Positions 47,216 through 58,185 of a DNA stretch of 64,000 nucleotides are shown here, piece by piece (positions within the stretch are counted from its first letter, which is position 1; each line of letters starts with the position of its first letter). Source of the DNA: Chrysoperla carnea (lineage: Eukaryota; Arthropoda; Insecta; Neuroptera; Chrysopidae). Position numbers and translations under genes: made by a program. The notes beneath the pieces are model-generated. The model was not told the DNA's origin. It saw only the letters and a list, made by a program, of their open reading frames with translations, and made no database searches. The stretch is from assembly GCF_905475395.1 (NCBI RefSeq), contig NC_058342.1, positions 28,430,640 to 28,494,639 of the forward strand, written 5' to 3'.

Positions 47216-47940
47216 TTCCGTATCCGAAAAAATTATCGAGGGTCTTTTAAATTTTATAAATTTCACTTGTTTACTCTTCCTTTGGTCGTCGTGATATAAT
47301 ATTCCCCCTTTTTTTTTATTGAGAACGTATTTTATGGGCGAGCGCAAATCACCGCTCTGACAAATTTGATTAAAAAATTTTTTATTATAATTTGACTTTA
47401 CTAGAGGCAATCTTTTAAATTAATTACAAAAGGGAAATTAATTTTCTTATAATTTAAGAAAATTTTACCTAGACAAAGCAAAAAACATAATTTAGTAAAT
47501 AGAATTAATTTTTACTATTTGACTATTTGCATATGAATAATTTAAAATAATAAAAATTCGCAAATTTTTTGTCACTTTTCTTTGTGTTTAAATGTGTTTG
47601 TTTTTTCTTTATAATTTTCATTTTTTTTTTTTTTAGAATGCGTGGTTTATCAAAATAAAAAAAATCTTCATTCCATGTATTTAAAAGAAAATTTATTTTG
47701 CGTTTCGTATGATTTTTTTTTAAAATTTTGTTTTTCATAGTTATTTTTGTCTAGTGGCGTAGGCGTAACTAAGACGATGGTAAACTTGAGCGAGTAATGA
47801 GTTCTCACTTTAGACCAAAACATGAAATCCAAGATACAAAAAATTGGAGAAAATTTTTAACTCCAAGGTGCAACTTGGAAATTTTGATAAAGATCAGGGA
47901 AAACCTTCTAGAGAAATTCTCCATCCGGTTTATGTTCCAA
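47216..47940. other. AT-rich intergenic stretch, no gene seen
   Basis: Long A and T runs only. No feature supported. Confidence 0.4.
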
Positions 47941-48102
47941 CAACCACCCCATCAGTTGGTTATAATAGCCACTGAAAAGCGTAGCGGGGATAGAGTACAA
48001 GGGTCTATTTGGCTAAGTGCTCTGAACCATTGCTTCGAGGCCCGATGCTCGAGCATGGCCCGCTAACCTCCATACCCATACCCCATACCCAACCACCCCA
48101 TC
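47941..48102 (+). mobile_element. 5'-truncated LINE tail with 13-bp target-site duplication
   Basis: The 136-base insert (47954-48089) is flanked by caaccaccccatc at 47941-47953 and 48090-48102. It begins ten codons or fewer before the ORF2 stop (agttggttataatagccactga) and runs through the 3' UTR to a catacccatacccc-type tail. The longer copy at 62299-62838 shares all of this. Confidence 0.85.
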
Positions 48103-48124
48103 CCTTTGGTATGAAACTCTTATA

Positions 48125-48500
48125 TGCTTGAAGCTCGATAAATAAATTTAATCGAGAAAAATTCTTCAAACTAAATGTTATCGATAAAAGTTTCAAAGAC
48201 ACACATCTTATTCCGGCATCGAATTCGATCTAAATTTTCTTTTATTGGATTAATTTTGTTCGAAGATTGCCTAGACTTCGCAGAAGCAATTATACGAAAT
48301 AACAATTTCGGGTAAAACGTACGGTTTACGAAAAAATGTTTCGAATAAAAAATGTTACTTTTTTAATCAATAATAACTTTCTAATTTAAAGTTATGGAGT
48401 AGAGTGAGCTTTTCATTGAGCTTGAAAACTTAGGCTCAAATTTTTTTCGATAAAAATTATTTTTCGAGCATATGTCAACTTAAAAAAACATCCTCTACTG
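48125..48500 (-). repeat. Dispersed repeat, family E copy
   Basis: The reverse complement of 48365-48500 contains ctcgaaaaataa, tttttatcga and caagctcaatgaaaagctca, as at 44467. The earlier part (48130-48220) repeats cacacatcttattccggcat-like sequence of the same family. Confidence 0.5.
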
Positions 48501-48772
48501 TAAACATTGAGTAAGGAAATAGTATTCGAATTATTGAGACATTATTTATTGTTATATCATGATATCACACTCAAAAGTTGTGGTTGAGCAAAAAAAAAAT
48601 AACTTAGTTACGCCTATGCCTTTGGAAAATTCATTTAGTTTTTTTTTTGTTAAGGTAAGTTTCGTTGAAATTTTTCGTGATTCATTATTCTTAGTCTCAC
48701 AATCCTTAAGTTTTTCTACTTTAAACTTCAAAATAAATAATATTTTTCAATGTTAGTAGAAAATGCTTCTTT

Positions 48773-49022
48773 GGGTTTGTCCATAAAATACATCACACTG
48801 AAGAAACCCAGTATTTTCAATGCCCAATTACATTCGAGTAATTCCTCCCACCTGGAAGTTCATAGATTTGATATTTACGCTTTTTCACGCCATAAAAAAT
48901 GTGATTTCTAAAATAGAGAAAATGGAGTGTATTATAATTGCGATGTAATGTTTGTTTAGAACAACCCATCCTCCCATGTAACCCTACGAATATCCCCTTT
49001 GAATAGTATTTTATGGGCAGCC
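48773..49022. mobile_element. MITE with cataaaatac-type inverted ends
   Basis: gggtttgtccataaaatac at the left is matched by gtattttatgggcagccc at the right, reading gggctgcccataaaatac when inverted. About 250 bases, no coding frame. A single end of similar type occurs near 3320-3345. Confidence 0.6.
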
Positions 49023-49246
49023 CTTTTTTAATTTTCCTGGAGCTTCCAATCACATTTGCCTGAAAAAAATATCGACAGACCAAAGTTTTGAAGCACCCAT
49101 AGAGTTGCTACCTTAACAATGCATCAAAAGAGTTTCCAGTTGACGTAGCTCTCCCTCCCCTTTCCTTCTTTTCCTTAAAAAGGATACTTCAAAAATTATG
49201 GATTAATATTATAACAAAAAATTATGGATATGTTAATTTTGACCAT

Positions 49247-49444
49247 AGAGATAATACCATAAAGCTGTATAGACATAGGAAACGCAATAAGTGAATTCTT
49301 GACAGCAGTGAGAGAGGTAAAAAGAGACAGTAATTGTAGGCGTATAAGAAAGACGAAGATAGCTATGCGAGCTTACTTTATTTGTGTCTTTTTATTACAA
49401 TCAACCGTTTGGCGGCGACTTTTCAGCTTTATGGTATTATCTCA
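49247..49444. mobile_element. MITE with perfect 20-bp terminal inverted repeats
   Basis: gagataataccataaagctg at 49248-49267 is exactly inverted at 49424-49443. The ~196-base body contains tagacataggaaacgcaata, also found at 2044. No transposase is encoded and the superfamily is not clear. Confidence 0.75.
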
Positions 49445-49805
49445 ATGATTTTGACACAACGTGGTAAATAAAAAGTATCTGTCATTACTGGAGACAAAAT
49501 GGAGAAACGTTGTATTACGTCTTAGCTACTATATAAATTTGTACTACGAATATCTAAAATTAGGAAATGTATCCATATCGGATACAAATACATCAGGTTG
49601 TCTAGATACTAGTGATTTAGTATCTAGAAATAAAATACCTTGACACCAATTGTAATTTTTAATGTAAATACAAGTAAGTTTGTGAAAATTGTTGGATCTG
49701 ATTTTCTAAGTAGTCCGGGCAAATTAGCAATTTGGTTCGTTAAATTCTGAAACTAGAAGTTTTTCAACGTAAAGTAATCCGTACCCTCATAGCACCCTAC
49801 AAATT
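49445..49805. other. Intergenic stretch, no gene seen
   Basis: No supported feature. A 60-codon frame at 49461 has no recognised motif. Confidence 0.4.
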
Positions 49806-50220
49806 ATATATATTTCTATTATAAATGTGAAAGTGAATTTGTTTGTTACGCTTTCACGCAAAAACTATCGAATGGATTTGAATGAAACTTTACAATAATG
49901 AGCTGTAATTTATATGATATGTTTTAATAAATAATTTCATAAAATTATTGTTTTGACAAATTCACTATGCACCATCTATGAACATGATTGTAAAGCATAA
50001 ATTTATGGCCATCTGTTTAACCAGAGTTTTCTAATATATTCAATGCATTATGACTAGTTTACATTTTTTTTTAAATTGAAAAATGTACATATACTTTTAC
50101 CTGTGTAAAACAATCTCGATCCCTATTTGGAGTATTATGGAAGAGAGATAAGTGAGAGCAAGAGAAGTGAATGCTATAACCCGGTGGTCTTTACTTCAGC
50201 GAAGCGTAGACTAGTAAAAT
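49806..50220 (+). repeat. Dispersed repeat, family D copy
   Basis: Includes tttgttacgctttcacg, aaaactatcgaatggatttg, atgaaactttacaataatga and, at its end, cttcagcgaagcgtagacta. These correspond to family D copies at 27010 and 33960, in inverse layout for part of the unit. Confidence 0.45.
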
Positions 50221-50310
50221 CTACTCCAAAAGTAGACTTTACTTGCCTACTTTTGACATATTTGTGTAAAAAATTGTCTATAAAAACTTTTTGGGTGAAA
50301 AAAATTCTCC

Positions 50311-50524
50311 GTACACCGGGTGAGTCGTGAAGAATGCACTGAATTTTCAAATGCACTCCTACTTGGCGGGTTCTTTACGCATCGAATTTAAAAAAAAATT
50401 AATTACGGTATCACTTGAAAACAAATGAAAATCGGATTACAACATTTGGATTTTTTTACATTGTTTTCACGTGTAGAAGCCACTCCTGGAGCTCGGTGCA
50501 TTCTTAACGACTCATCCTGTATAC
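50311..50524. mobile_element. MITE with ~28-bp imperfect inverted ends
   Basis: gtacaccgggtgagtcgtga with agaatgcac at the left end pairs with tgcattcttaacgactcat and cctgtatac at the right end. About 213 bases, non-coding. Confidence 0.6.
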
Positions 50525-51150
50525 AAAATTCACAAGCCGTGTTGAGGGTTTTACAGTCCCGAAAACCTATAACTTTACGTTGAGAAACTGCTCGTTTCAG
50601 AATTTAACTAAAATCAACTAATATTGAATAACAAGTTTGCTCGGACTAAAGATAAGAGCCGATGACTGAACCAAATTGGAGGGATCACAGTTCCCAATTT
50701 AAGAGGCAAAAAATTTATTTACTTAAGTCGGAGAATCTGAATGTTTGGATTATTAAGTTTCACGTTTTCAGTACATTACACGAAAATATGCACTACCAGA
50801 CATAAAATTTATTTCGATATCTCGTAGTATTCCTACAAAATATGCCGCGGTATACAGCGGAAGCATGATTTAACCAACCACAAGAGTTTACTGGAAAAGT
50901 TAAGAAGAATTAACCTCAACAATAAAGCAATAAATCTCGAAAGAGAACTTTCGCTTCCATATTTCTGCCTTATCTTCTGAAAATTGAAATAGAAAAATTG
51001 ATATATCGCGCAACATACATTTTATGTGTCTCTCGCTCGATATAATGTTTAATACCGTGTCACATTTTGTAGGATTTCCGTACTTGAATACTGGTTAGTG
51101 CTTGTAGTTTTTGCATTCTAGTATAGGCTGCTATCGTGCAAAAATAGAGT
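50525..51150. other. Intergenic stretch, no gene seen
   Basis: No motif, exon or RNA gene could be supported here. Confidence 0.4.
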
Positions 51151-51492
51151 CCCTGATAGAAAAGTCCGATTAATGAATCGGAAAGTTCTAATTCAACCAA
51201 ATGGAATGAATAGGATTCAAAAGGAAAAAAATTTGCAATTCATTATTATTAAAAGCAATTAAAATTTAAATCGAAATTTAATTGAAATGATTCGGATTTA
51301 AGTGGGAAACAAATTTACAATTTAATCTGATTGAATTCCGATTCAATCTAATAGAATTAGTCCAATTGGTTCTAATTCATGCATGGGATCGAATTGACAA
51401 TTTCATATTTGATTCTATTGGATTGAATCGGAGTTCATTTGGAATGAATTGGAAATTTGAATCGGAATTGAATCAGATTTTTTTATCAGGGG
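51151..51492. mobile_element. MITE with CCCTGATA ends and GAATTGAATC-rich interior
   Basis: The left end ccctgatagaaaagt and the right end ttttttatcagggg are inverted repeats. The interior is a patchwork of degenerate gaattgaatcgga-like words on both strands (51170-51480). Non-coding. Confidence 0.6.
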
Positions 51493-52416
51493 TAGCATTT
51501 GACTTCTCTATGTGAATTTTATTCGAAGATTAATAATATACATTCCTGTTTATTAAAGTATTTAGGGTCCTAAATTATGCCCTCAACGCACAGTGGAATA
51601 CTTGTATCAAATTTCTGGCCAAAATATAATGAAAGGATTTTTATACTCAAAATTGATTCAATTTAGTCAGATTCGTCTTCAAACCCAATCATTTAATTTT
51701 CTTCAATTTTTTTTATTTCTTTTGCTTCTAAGCCAGTTTTCGTCTTATCTATGCTTGCTTTTGTTTCCACGTAACGTGATTCTGGAATTAAAAGTTGTAA
51801 AGTATCACTGGAAATCTGCTTACTCCTTTCTTTTATTTTCGCCTTAAGCTATCTTAATCTATCCTTCTCTCAAATTCTTAAAAGGTAAGCGGCATCAAGT
51901 TAGATGTAGAATTTGATAAATGAACCTTTTTGAACATTGGCCCGATAAGTCGAAGTACAAAAAAATTATCTTTGAAATGCTAAAATGATTCGTCTAATAG
52001 GGTTCTACTTAGAAACTACACTCACTACAAGCACTTCCTGTGTAAAAGTACATGTACTGAACTTGATATTTCAAACAAAATGACTCCACAAAGCACGTCT
52101 ATGACAGCAGCGTATATTAGAAAATATTTTAATTTAAACAAAACTCAGTTATTAGCGATAGAAAATTTCCCCCGAAAAATGGAAAACGTACGACAAAGAA
52201 AGAAAATAAAATATCAAATTGTTCCAAAAAAAAAAAAAAAAAATCATGCATTAGTTAGAATGCATTTAGAAATCTTTGTACAAAGGAACTACTAAGTTAG
52301 ATTATTTTTTTAAGGGATTATTAAAAAAATTTCTTAATTGTACATATAAATTTTTGAGATTTTATTTCATAAATGCACAATATTATCAATAGATATTTAT
52401 AAAAACAATTGTTTCT
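51493..52416. other. Intergenic stretch, no gene seen
   Basis: Includes a 71-codon frame at 52080-52295 interrupted in spirit by an A17-18 run that codes for lysines. No homology recognised. Confidence 0.4.
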
Positions 52417-52531
52417 AGAGTTCGTACAAAACAAAGTGGCACCGAGCAAGAGAGAGTGTATGATGTATATGTATGTGCACTCGTATCTACACTCTCTCTT
52501 GTTCAGTGCCACTTTGTTTTGTACGAACTCT
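52417..52531. repeat. Near-perfect hairpin, 44-bp arms, 27-base loop
   Basis: The arm at 52417-52460 (starting agagttcgtacaaaacaaag) is the reverse complement of 52488-52531 with only two differing positions, one of them a G-U wobble in RNA. The loop is 52461-52487. The stem includes gtggcac and an agagagagtgta tract. It could be a fold-back MITE or a hairpin RNA source. The sequence alone cannot decide. Confidence 0.85.
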
Positions 52532-52642
52532 ATTATAAAATGGAATCTGACATTTTATTTTTAAATTGGATTTACATTACTGGGTGCCTTAAATAACGAA
52601 GAATTTTTGGAAATAATGTCCCTTGTAAAAATTCTATTTGTA

Positions 52643-52832
52643 GGGTGCATCTCATAGAAGCCAATAATTTGACCTTGAATTGCAAGATCGCAAAACTCGT
52701 CACTCGCGTCAATCGTTTGGTCGAGTGAGAAAATGAAGTAGAAGCCAAATCCGATAGGCTGGAAATTTGTTGTGTCTGTTTATTATTAAACGACCTTCAG
52801 GGTCAAATTAATTTCCTCTATGAGATATCCCC
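52643..52832. mobile_element. MITE with ~31-bp terminal inverted repeats
   Basis: gggtgcatctcatagaag and ccaataatttgacc at the left are matched by ggtcaaattaatttcc and tctatgagatatcccc at the right. The 190-base element is non-coding. Confidence 0.7.
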
Positions 52833-53091
52833 TTTTACTTATAGGTCTTTTTTTTCTAAATGCTCTTCGATTAAAAAGTTTTCAGCTAGATTGTTTAAAA
52901 TAGGACACCCGGTATATTGCATTTTTGGGTAATTTGAATTAAGTATGTAGCGATTTGCTAGATGTAAATAAACTATGCATAATCGAGGAAATAAAACCGA
53001 AAAACAGTCTGTTTGTCTGAATGTATGTACTGAACAAAACCATATTTATACGAATTAAAGTTTTTTCGACCATAGTTCGCATATAAAATGG

Positions 53092-54199
53092 GACACTATC
53101 ACATCAAAATTTTATCCAATTTTGATAAAAAAAATTATGTAATCCTACTAATTTTGGGTCATACTTTTCGAATTTGTTATCAAAATTAACCTAGCTCTAA
53201 TAGGTTTCAAAAATGTGGACACCTGATCCCGGAATTAAGCACATAAGTGATAGCTAGCGAAAAACTGATATCACAGCTGAAAAGATTGACCCAAAATTAG
53301 TGGGTTTCAAAAAAAATTCCAATAAGATCGGATCAAATTTGGTTGTGTTATCAAACAATCGAATTTTTTAACTTCATGACGTCATCAAAATCCAAAAAAT
53401 TTAATTTTGCTCTATCAAATCCAAATTTTATCCAATTTGGATAAACAAAATATGTAATCCTACTAATTTTGGGTCATACTTTTCAAATTTGTTATCAAAA
53501 TTAACCTAGCTCTAATAGGTTTCAAAAATGTGGACACCTGATCCCGGAATTAAGAACATTAGTGATAGCTAGCGAAAAACTGATATCACGGCTGAAAAGA
53601 ATGACCCAAAATTAGTGGGTTTCAAAAAAAATTCCAATAAGATCGGATCAAATTTGGTTGTGTTATCAAAAAATCGAATTTTTTAACTTTATGACGTCAT
53701 CAGAATCCAAAAAATTTAATTTTGCTTTATCAAATCCAAATTTTATCCAATTTGGATAAACAAAGTATGTAATCCTACTAATTTTGGGTCATACTTTTCA
53801 AATTTGTTATCAAAATTAACCTAGCTCTAATAGGTTTCAAAAATGTGGACACCTGGTCCAGGAATTAAGCACATTAGTGATAGCTAGCGAAAAACTGATA
53901 TCACAGCTGAAAAGATTGACCCAAAATTAGTGGGTTTCAAAAAAAATTCCAATAAGATCGGATCAAATTTGGTTGTGTTATCAAACAATCGAATTTTTTA
54001 ACTTCATGACGTCATCAAAATCCAAAAAATTTAATTTTGCTCTATCAAATCCAAATTTTATCCAATTTGGATAAACAAAGTATGTAATCCTACTAATTTT
54101 GGGTCATACTTTTCAAATTTGTTATCAAAATTAACCTAGCTCTAATAGGTTTCAAAAATGTGGACACCTGGTCCCGGAATTAAACACATAAGTGATAGC
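53092..54199. repeat. Tandem satellite array 2, 315-bp unit, ~3.5 copies
   Basis: Marker words ctctatcaaatcc or close variants start at about 53095, 53410, 53725 and 54040, an exact 315-base period. Units share aaaattaacctagctct, gatagctagcgaaaaactga and tgacgtca with array 1 at 13999. They differ from it in fixed positions (taattttgggtca here, taaatttgggcca there). The array stops abruptly within a unit at about 54199. Confidence 0.92.
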
Positions 54200-56139
54200 T
54201 TGACTTCCGACAAAATGTCTTTCTATTTAAAATATTTTCAATAGTCAGAATGGCCAGAAGTGCAATATATCAAAAACATTTTTACAATAAAATAATGACA
54301 GAGACCTTGGTTTAAATTCAATTTTGGTTGAAAATAAACGGATTTCAAGAACAGAAAAAAAAACGTTTTACTTGTCGCGAAATTTAAATTAATCATATTG
54401 TGATGTAAATTTTTGAATTTAAGAGAGAATGAGTAAAAATTTAGCAACAAGAACAGCTTACTTAAAAAACAAAAATCTAAAATTTATGAGTAATAAAAAA
54501 ATTTTCAAAACAAAGTTCACTTTCTTTTTATAGGACAATTATTGTTAAAATTAATGTACCTTACAGTAAATAAATACATATTTATATATATTTTCGTATT
54601 TTTCATACTTTTTAGACCTTACTTTAGTCACTATTCTATTACAGAAAAAGGATATATTATCGTAAATGTTAATCCATCCGATAGTTTCTTTGTGCAAAGA
54701 TATTATGACGATATAAATATAGTATTTCACTATATAAATATAGTTAATATTCAATATAAAGATAATAACACTTTATCATACCATAGTACGATTTTCGACA
54801 GCCGAGTTCATACTGTCGCGAGGCGCTCGTAGTGACGATACAAAAAATTATTGATAAATAAAAAAAACACATTTAAAAATAGAGAGAACAATGCATTTTG
54901 TTAAAATATATCTCGTTTAGGATCTATAATATAAAAATTCTCTTATTGTGGGTTCTGAAGGGGATATATTTTCTCGAAATATATATTTTAGCAGCCCATA
55001 ATGTCTATTAGTTCAAAATGGCGAACGATCTTACCCACACATATTGATATACATTCCGACACTCTTCAATAAGAAACTTTTCTGAAAACATTTTTCTGAA
55101 ATTTTTGTCCTAATTTTGCTACCTCCAAGTAAACAGTGATATTTAATGTCAGTTAGTGAAATTTAAGTCAGGTTTCATCTTATCTTCAAATCGGAACTAT
55201 AGGAATCAAGTAAAATGCTTGCATGATTTTGAAAGCTAAATTAAAAGGATTTTTATAATTTTTGGATTCAATTCATCATAATTTTCGACAGAGATAAAAT
55301 TTTAAGCTAATTTTTGCGAGAAATAATTGTTAAGTTTTAGATATATTGTTAGACTCTTAATAATTCCAGTCTAGAGTATGACTATACTCAGTTTTTGAAC
55401 CGAAAGGGTGTGCAATTTAGGAATTTTTGGTCTAGAGCGGCACAAATGAAAAAAATAAATGAATGTAGAAGGTTCTGAAATCAATCGTTTCAATATTGCT
55501 CATAAATGGAAATTCTTAGTATATAGGAACCTGTACATATTTGGTTTGTTTCTACAATACTTGACGCATATCAATAGATGCTGCCATCTATAGTGAATAT
55601 CAAAGCATTCATTCCATATTTAAATTTAATCAAAATGATTCTTTATTTTATCAAAAATATAAAAAATCAATCAAAACTTTTCTTTCAAAAATTAAATAAA
55701 TAAAATAATTTTAAACAGTTTTACTAATTGTAATTTTTTGTGGAGTAGAACTTGGTTTGTTACTTTACTAGTATTTTCGTCATAAATAAATGCTGACATC
55801 TGGAGGAAAAAGATAAACGGGTGTTAGTCGGTAATATTGTTTGTTTTACTGAGGTTTAAATAAAACGCAACAATACGTGTTTACCGAGTTAAAAAATTGT
55901 TTTATAGTCGACCTAAAATTGATTAGCTTTTCGGTAGAAGAAAATTATTGCCGATTTATTGAATTTATAAAAATAAATTGAAAAAAAATGTTTATATCCG
56001 TGAATATATTATGGAAAAATTAATTTATTATCCAAAATAAAAATATCAAATCAAAAAAGTTGTTTTTTATTTTTAGAATATAAAATTAAAAAAAAAAAGT
56101 ATATATACACAGAAGGGAAAGTTGTCTTGGTAAAAAAAA
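54200..56139. other. Intergenic stretch, no gene seen
   Basis: A 96-codon frame at 54542-54832 is A/T-biased with no motif, so I do not call it. Nothing else is supported. Confidence 0.4.
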
Positions 56140-56450
56140 AATGAAAATGGAAAATGTTGGAAACCTGTCGAACAGTACAGATTTTAAAACTTCTTTTTCT
56201 TGCGTGTTCCTTAGATCTTTGGAAACATTTATCACCACTGAACTCTGCCTTGATTTGAAAATTAAAAGTTTTAACTCCCTTCCCCAAACCACCCCAGCAA
56301 GATACGGTTTATAAAACAAATATTTTGAATTCAGAATTGGCTCAAGAGCTGTTTTTGGTCGAGGATGACGAATACGGAGTCTAAATTCAACAATATTACA
56401 CTGCAGTACGGGATTCGCAGAATTGTTTACCAAAAAAATCATTTGTTTGG
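56140..56450 (-). repeat. Dispersed repeat, family C copy
   Basis: In reverse complement it shows gataaatgtttc, atctaaggaacacgc, and ttcgacaggtttccaacatt, as in the copy at 4255-4520. It contains a 118-codon frame that I regard as accidental. Confidence 0.5.
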
Positions 56451-56862
56451 ACTAAAATTGAAACATTTCGAAGCGAGCATTTCTCCTAGGAGATTCCATT
56501 AGCCGCTGATCACGAATTGGGGATCTAAATTTAACTATACCACACTTTAATACGACATGTTATGAAAAATGTATATTCAAAATTTCGCCCAAAAACCGAA
56601 AAATTTTTCAGCTTAAAATGGTATAATCCTAAAATCTCATTGGTATATTACGTTTTTAAACGAAAGTTACGGACAATAGTCAAAAGTGGGACCGACCTTG
56701 ACGACCTTCTCATATACAATAATTTTTTTACACAAAAACCAGATTTGAGTTATTTGTTATATATATTTATATTTCATTGGGCTTAATTGTCCAAGGTCAA
56801 ATGAGTTATTGAACTATCAAAGATGAAATCAAAGAAGAAAAAAAAATCGATGATATTGTGTA

Positions 56863-57431
56863 CAGTGGCGGATTTAGAAAAAGAGCCCAGGAGCAATGCT
56901 TCCATCGTAAAATCAACAGAAGGTATGCGATAAAAAAGCTCACAAAAACTAAACGGTATACGCTATAAACCTGGAATTGGGTTTCGGGATTTTCGATCAG
57001 ACAAAACATCTCTGGATTTCTTGACATATTTAGACAGGCAGGAATTGAGCCACATTGTTTATGGATGCTCCCTAATCTCACATGGGTCAATATTATTGAC
57101 TTAAAATATGATTAACATCGTGATCACCGAAAAAAGGGAGCATTATAGGGAAACCAAGCGTCCGCCAAATATATTAATGGATTCTCAATAAAAATTAAAT
57201 TCTTTCAATTTTTTTCACTATGTTTTCTATCAATAATTTTGAATCAATATATCCTTAGACGATCAATATTGTATTATTCAATATCGATATTGGTTCAATT
57301 ATATTGACCGTGCTAGGCAAGCTTTAAACATAGGTAAAATAAAAATAGTTTTCAAATTTGAAAAGGAAACAAAGATTTTTCTGATCCTAGAGAACAATAG
57401 CTACCTTACCAATCATTGAAGTCCGCCACTG
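56863..57431. mobile_element. Possible hAT-like non-autonomous element
   Basis: cagtggcggatttag at the left and agtccgccactg at the right are inverted ends of the cagtggcgga type common in hAT-like elements. Only about 10-11 bases match and no 8-bp duplication is visible, so the boundaries are tentative. Confidence 0.45.
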
Positions 57432-57824
57432 ATTAAATGTGAGAAAACTTTTTTCCCTCTTGTTTTGGTGTAGTTTAAACGCTTTTTATTATCAATTTCA
57501 GTTAATCAAGCACTGTTACTATCCTCTTAAGGGAGTACCGTCACTGTACTTAGTTGTTATAGTTATCCATAAAACATATTCCAGAACATTTAATAATTTG
57601 ATATAGGTAAAGTGTAAGCGTTAGAAGGCTTGTTTGGGGGATGAAGCAGATAAAAAAAATTCCAAAAATTAGGACAAGTTTATTTATGGAGAATAGTATG
57701 AATTCTAGGTTTGTTCAAGTAAAAATATAGGAGAAAAAACACAAAATTTATTTTTTATTTTAGACTTATTTAACCATGAATTTATCTGAAAAAAGGCGTG
57801 GATCTGATTAAGTTTTCATACCCT

Positions 57825-58185
57825 GTATATGAAATATATCAGAGTATATTAAGTTTAGTCCCAAGTTTGTAACGCTTAAATATATTGATACTAGAAACAA
57901 AATTTTGATATATTAGTCTATTTCTGTTTGTCTGTCCATCAACACAATAACTCAAAAACGAAAAGAGATATCGAGCTTAAATTTGTTTATATCGTACTAT
58001 GGACATAAAAAATGAGTTTAAGTTCAAAAGTCCATTTGGTCTTGTATCCGTAGGACCCATCTTGTAAACCATTAGAGGTAGAACAAAAGTGTCAGTGTAA
58101 AAAACATTTCTTATAAAAAATTAAACTTGTTTGAAACGTTTCGTAAATAACTTTGTTTTCCACTGAGGGTCCAATTAAGGGCAAA
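57825..58185 (+). repeat. Family A dispersed repeat
   Basis: Begins accctgtatatgaaatat and follows the family order: tttagtcccaagtttgtaac, aacaaaattttgata, caataactcaaaaacgaaaa, taggacccatcttgtaaacc, gtagaacaaaagt. The 3' end is lost after about 58185. Confidence 0.75.

Noticed and set aside
52080..52295. 71-codon frame beginning MTPQSTSMTAAYIRKYF
   Set aside because: It includes a run of 17-18 A residues and shows no recognisable domain or splice sites; possibly retroposed debris, but not supportable as a gene.
54542..54832. 96-codon frame, membrane-protein-like
   Set aside because: Its hydrophobicity follows from A/T-rich codons (Ile, Phe, Tyr, Asn); no family resemblance and no neighbouring exon.
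56086..56442. 118-codon minus-strand frame
   Set aside because: It lies across a family C dispersed repeat whose other copies do not keep the frame open.
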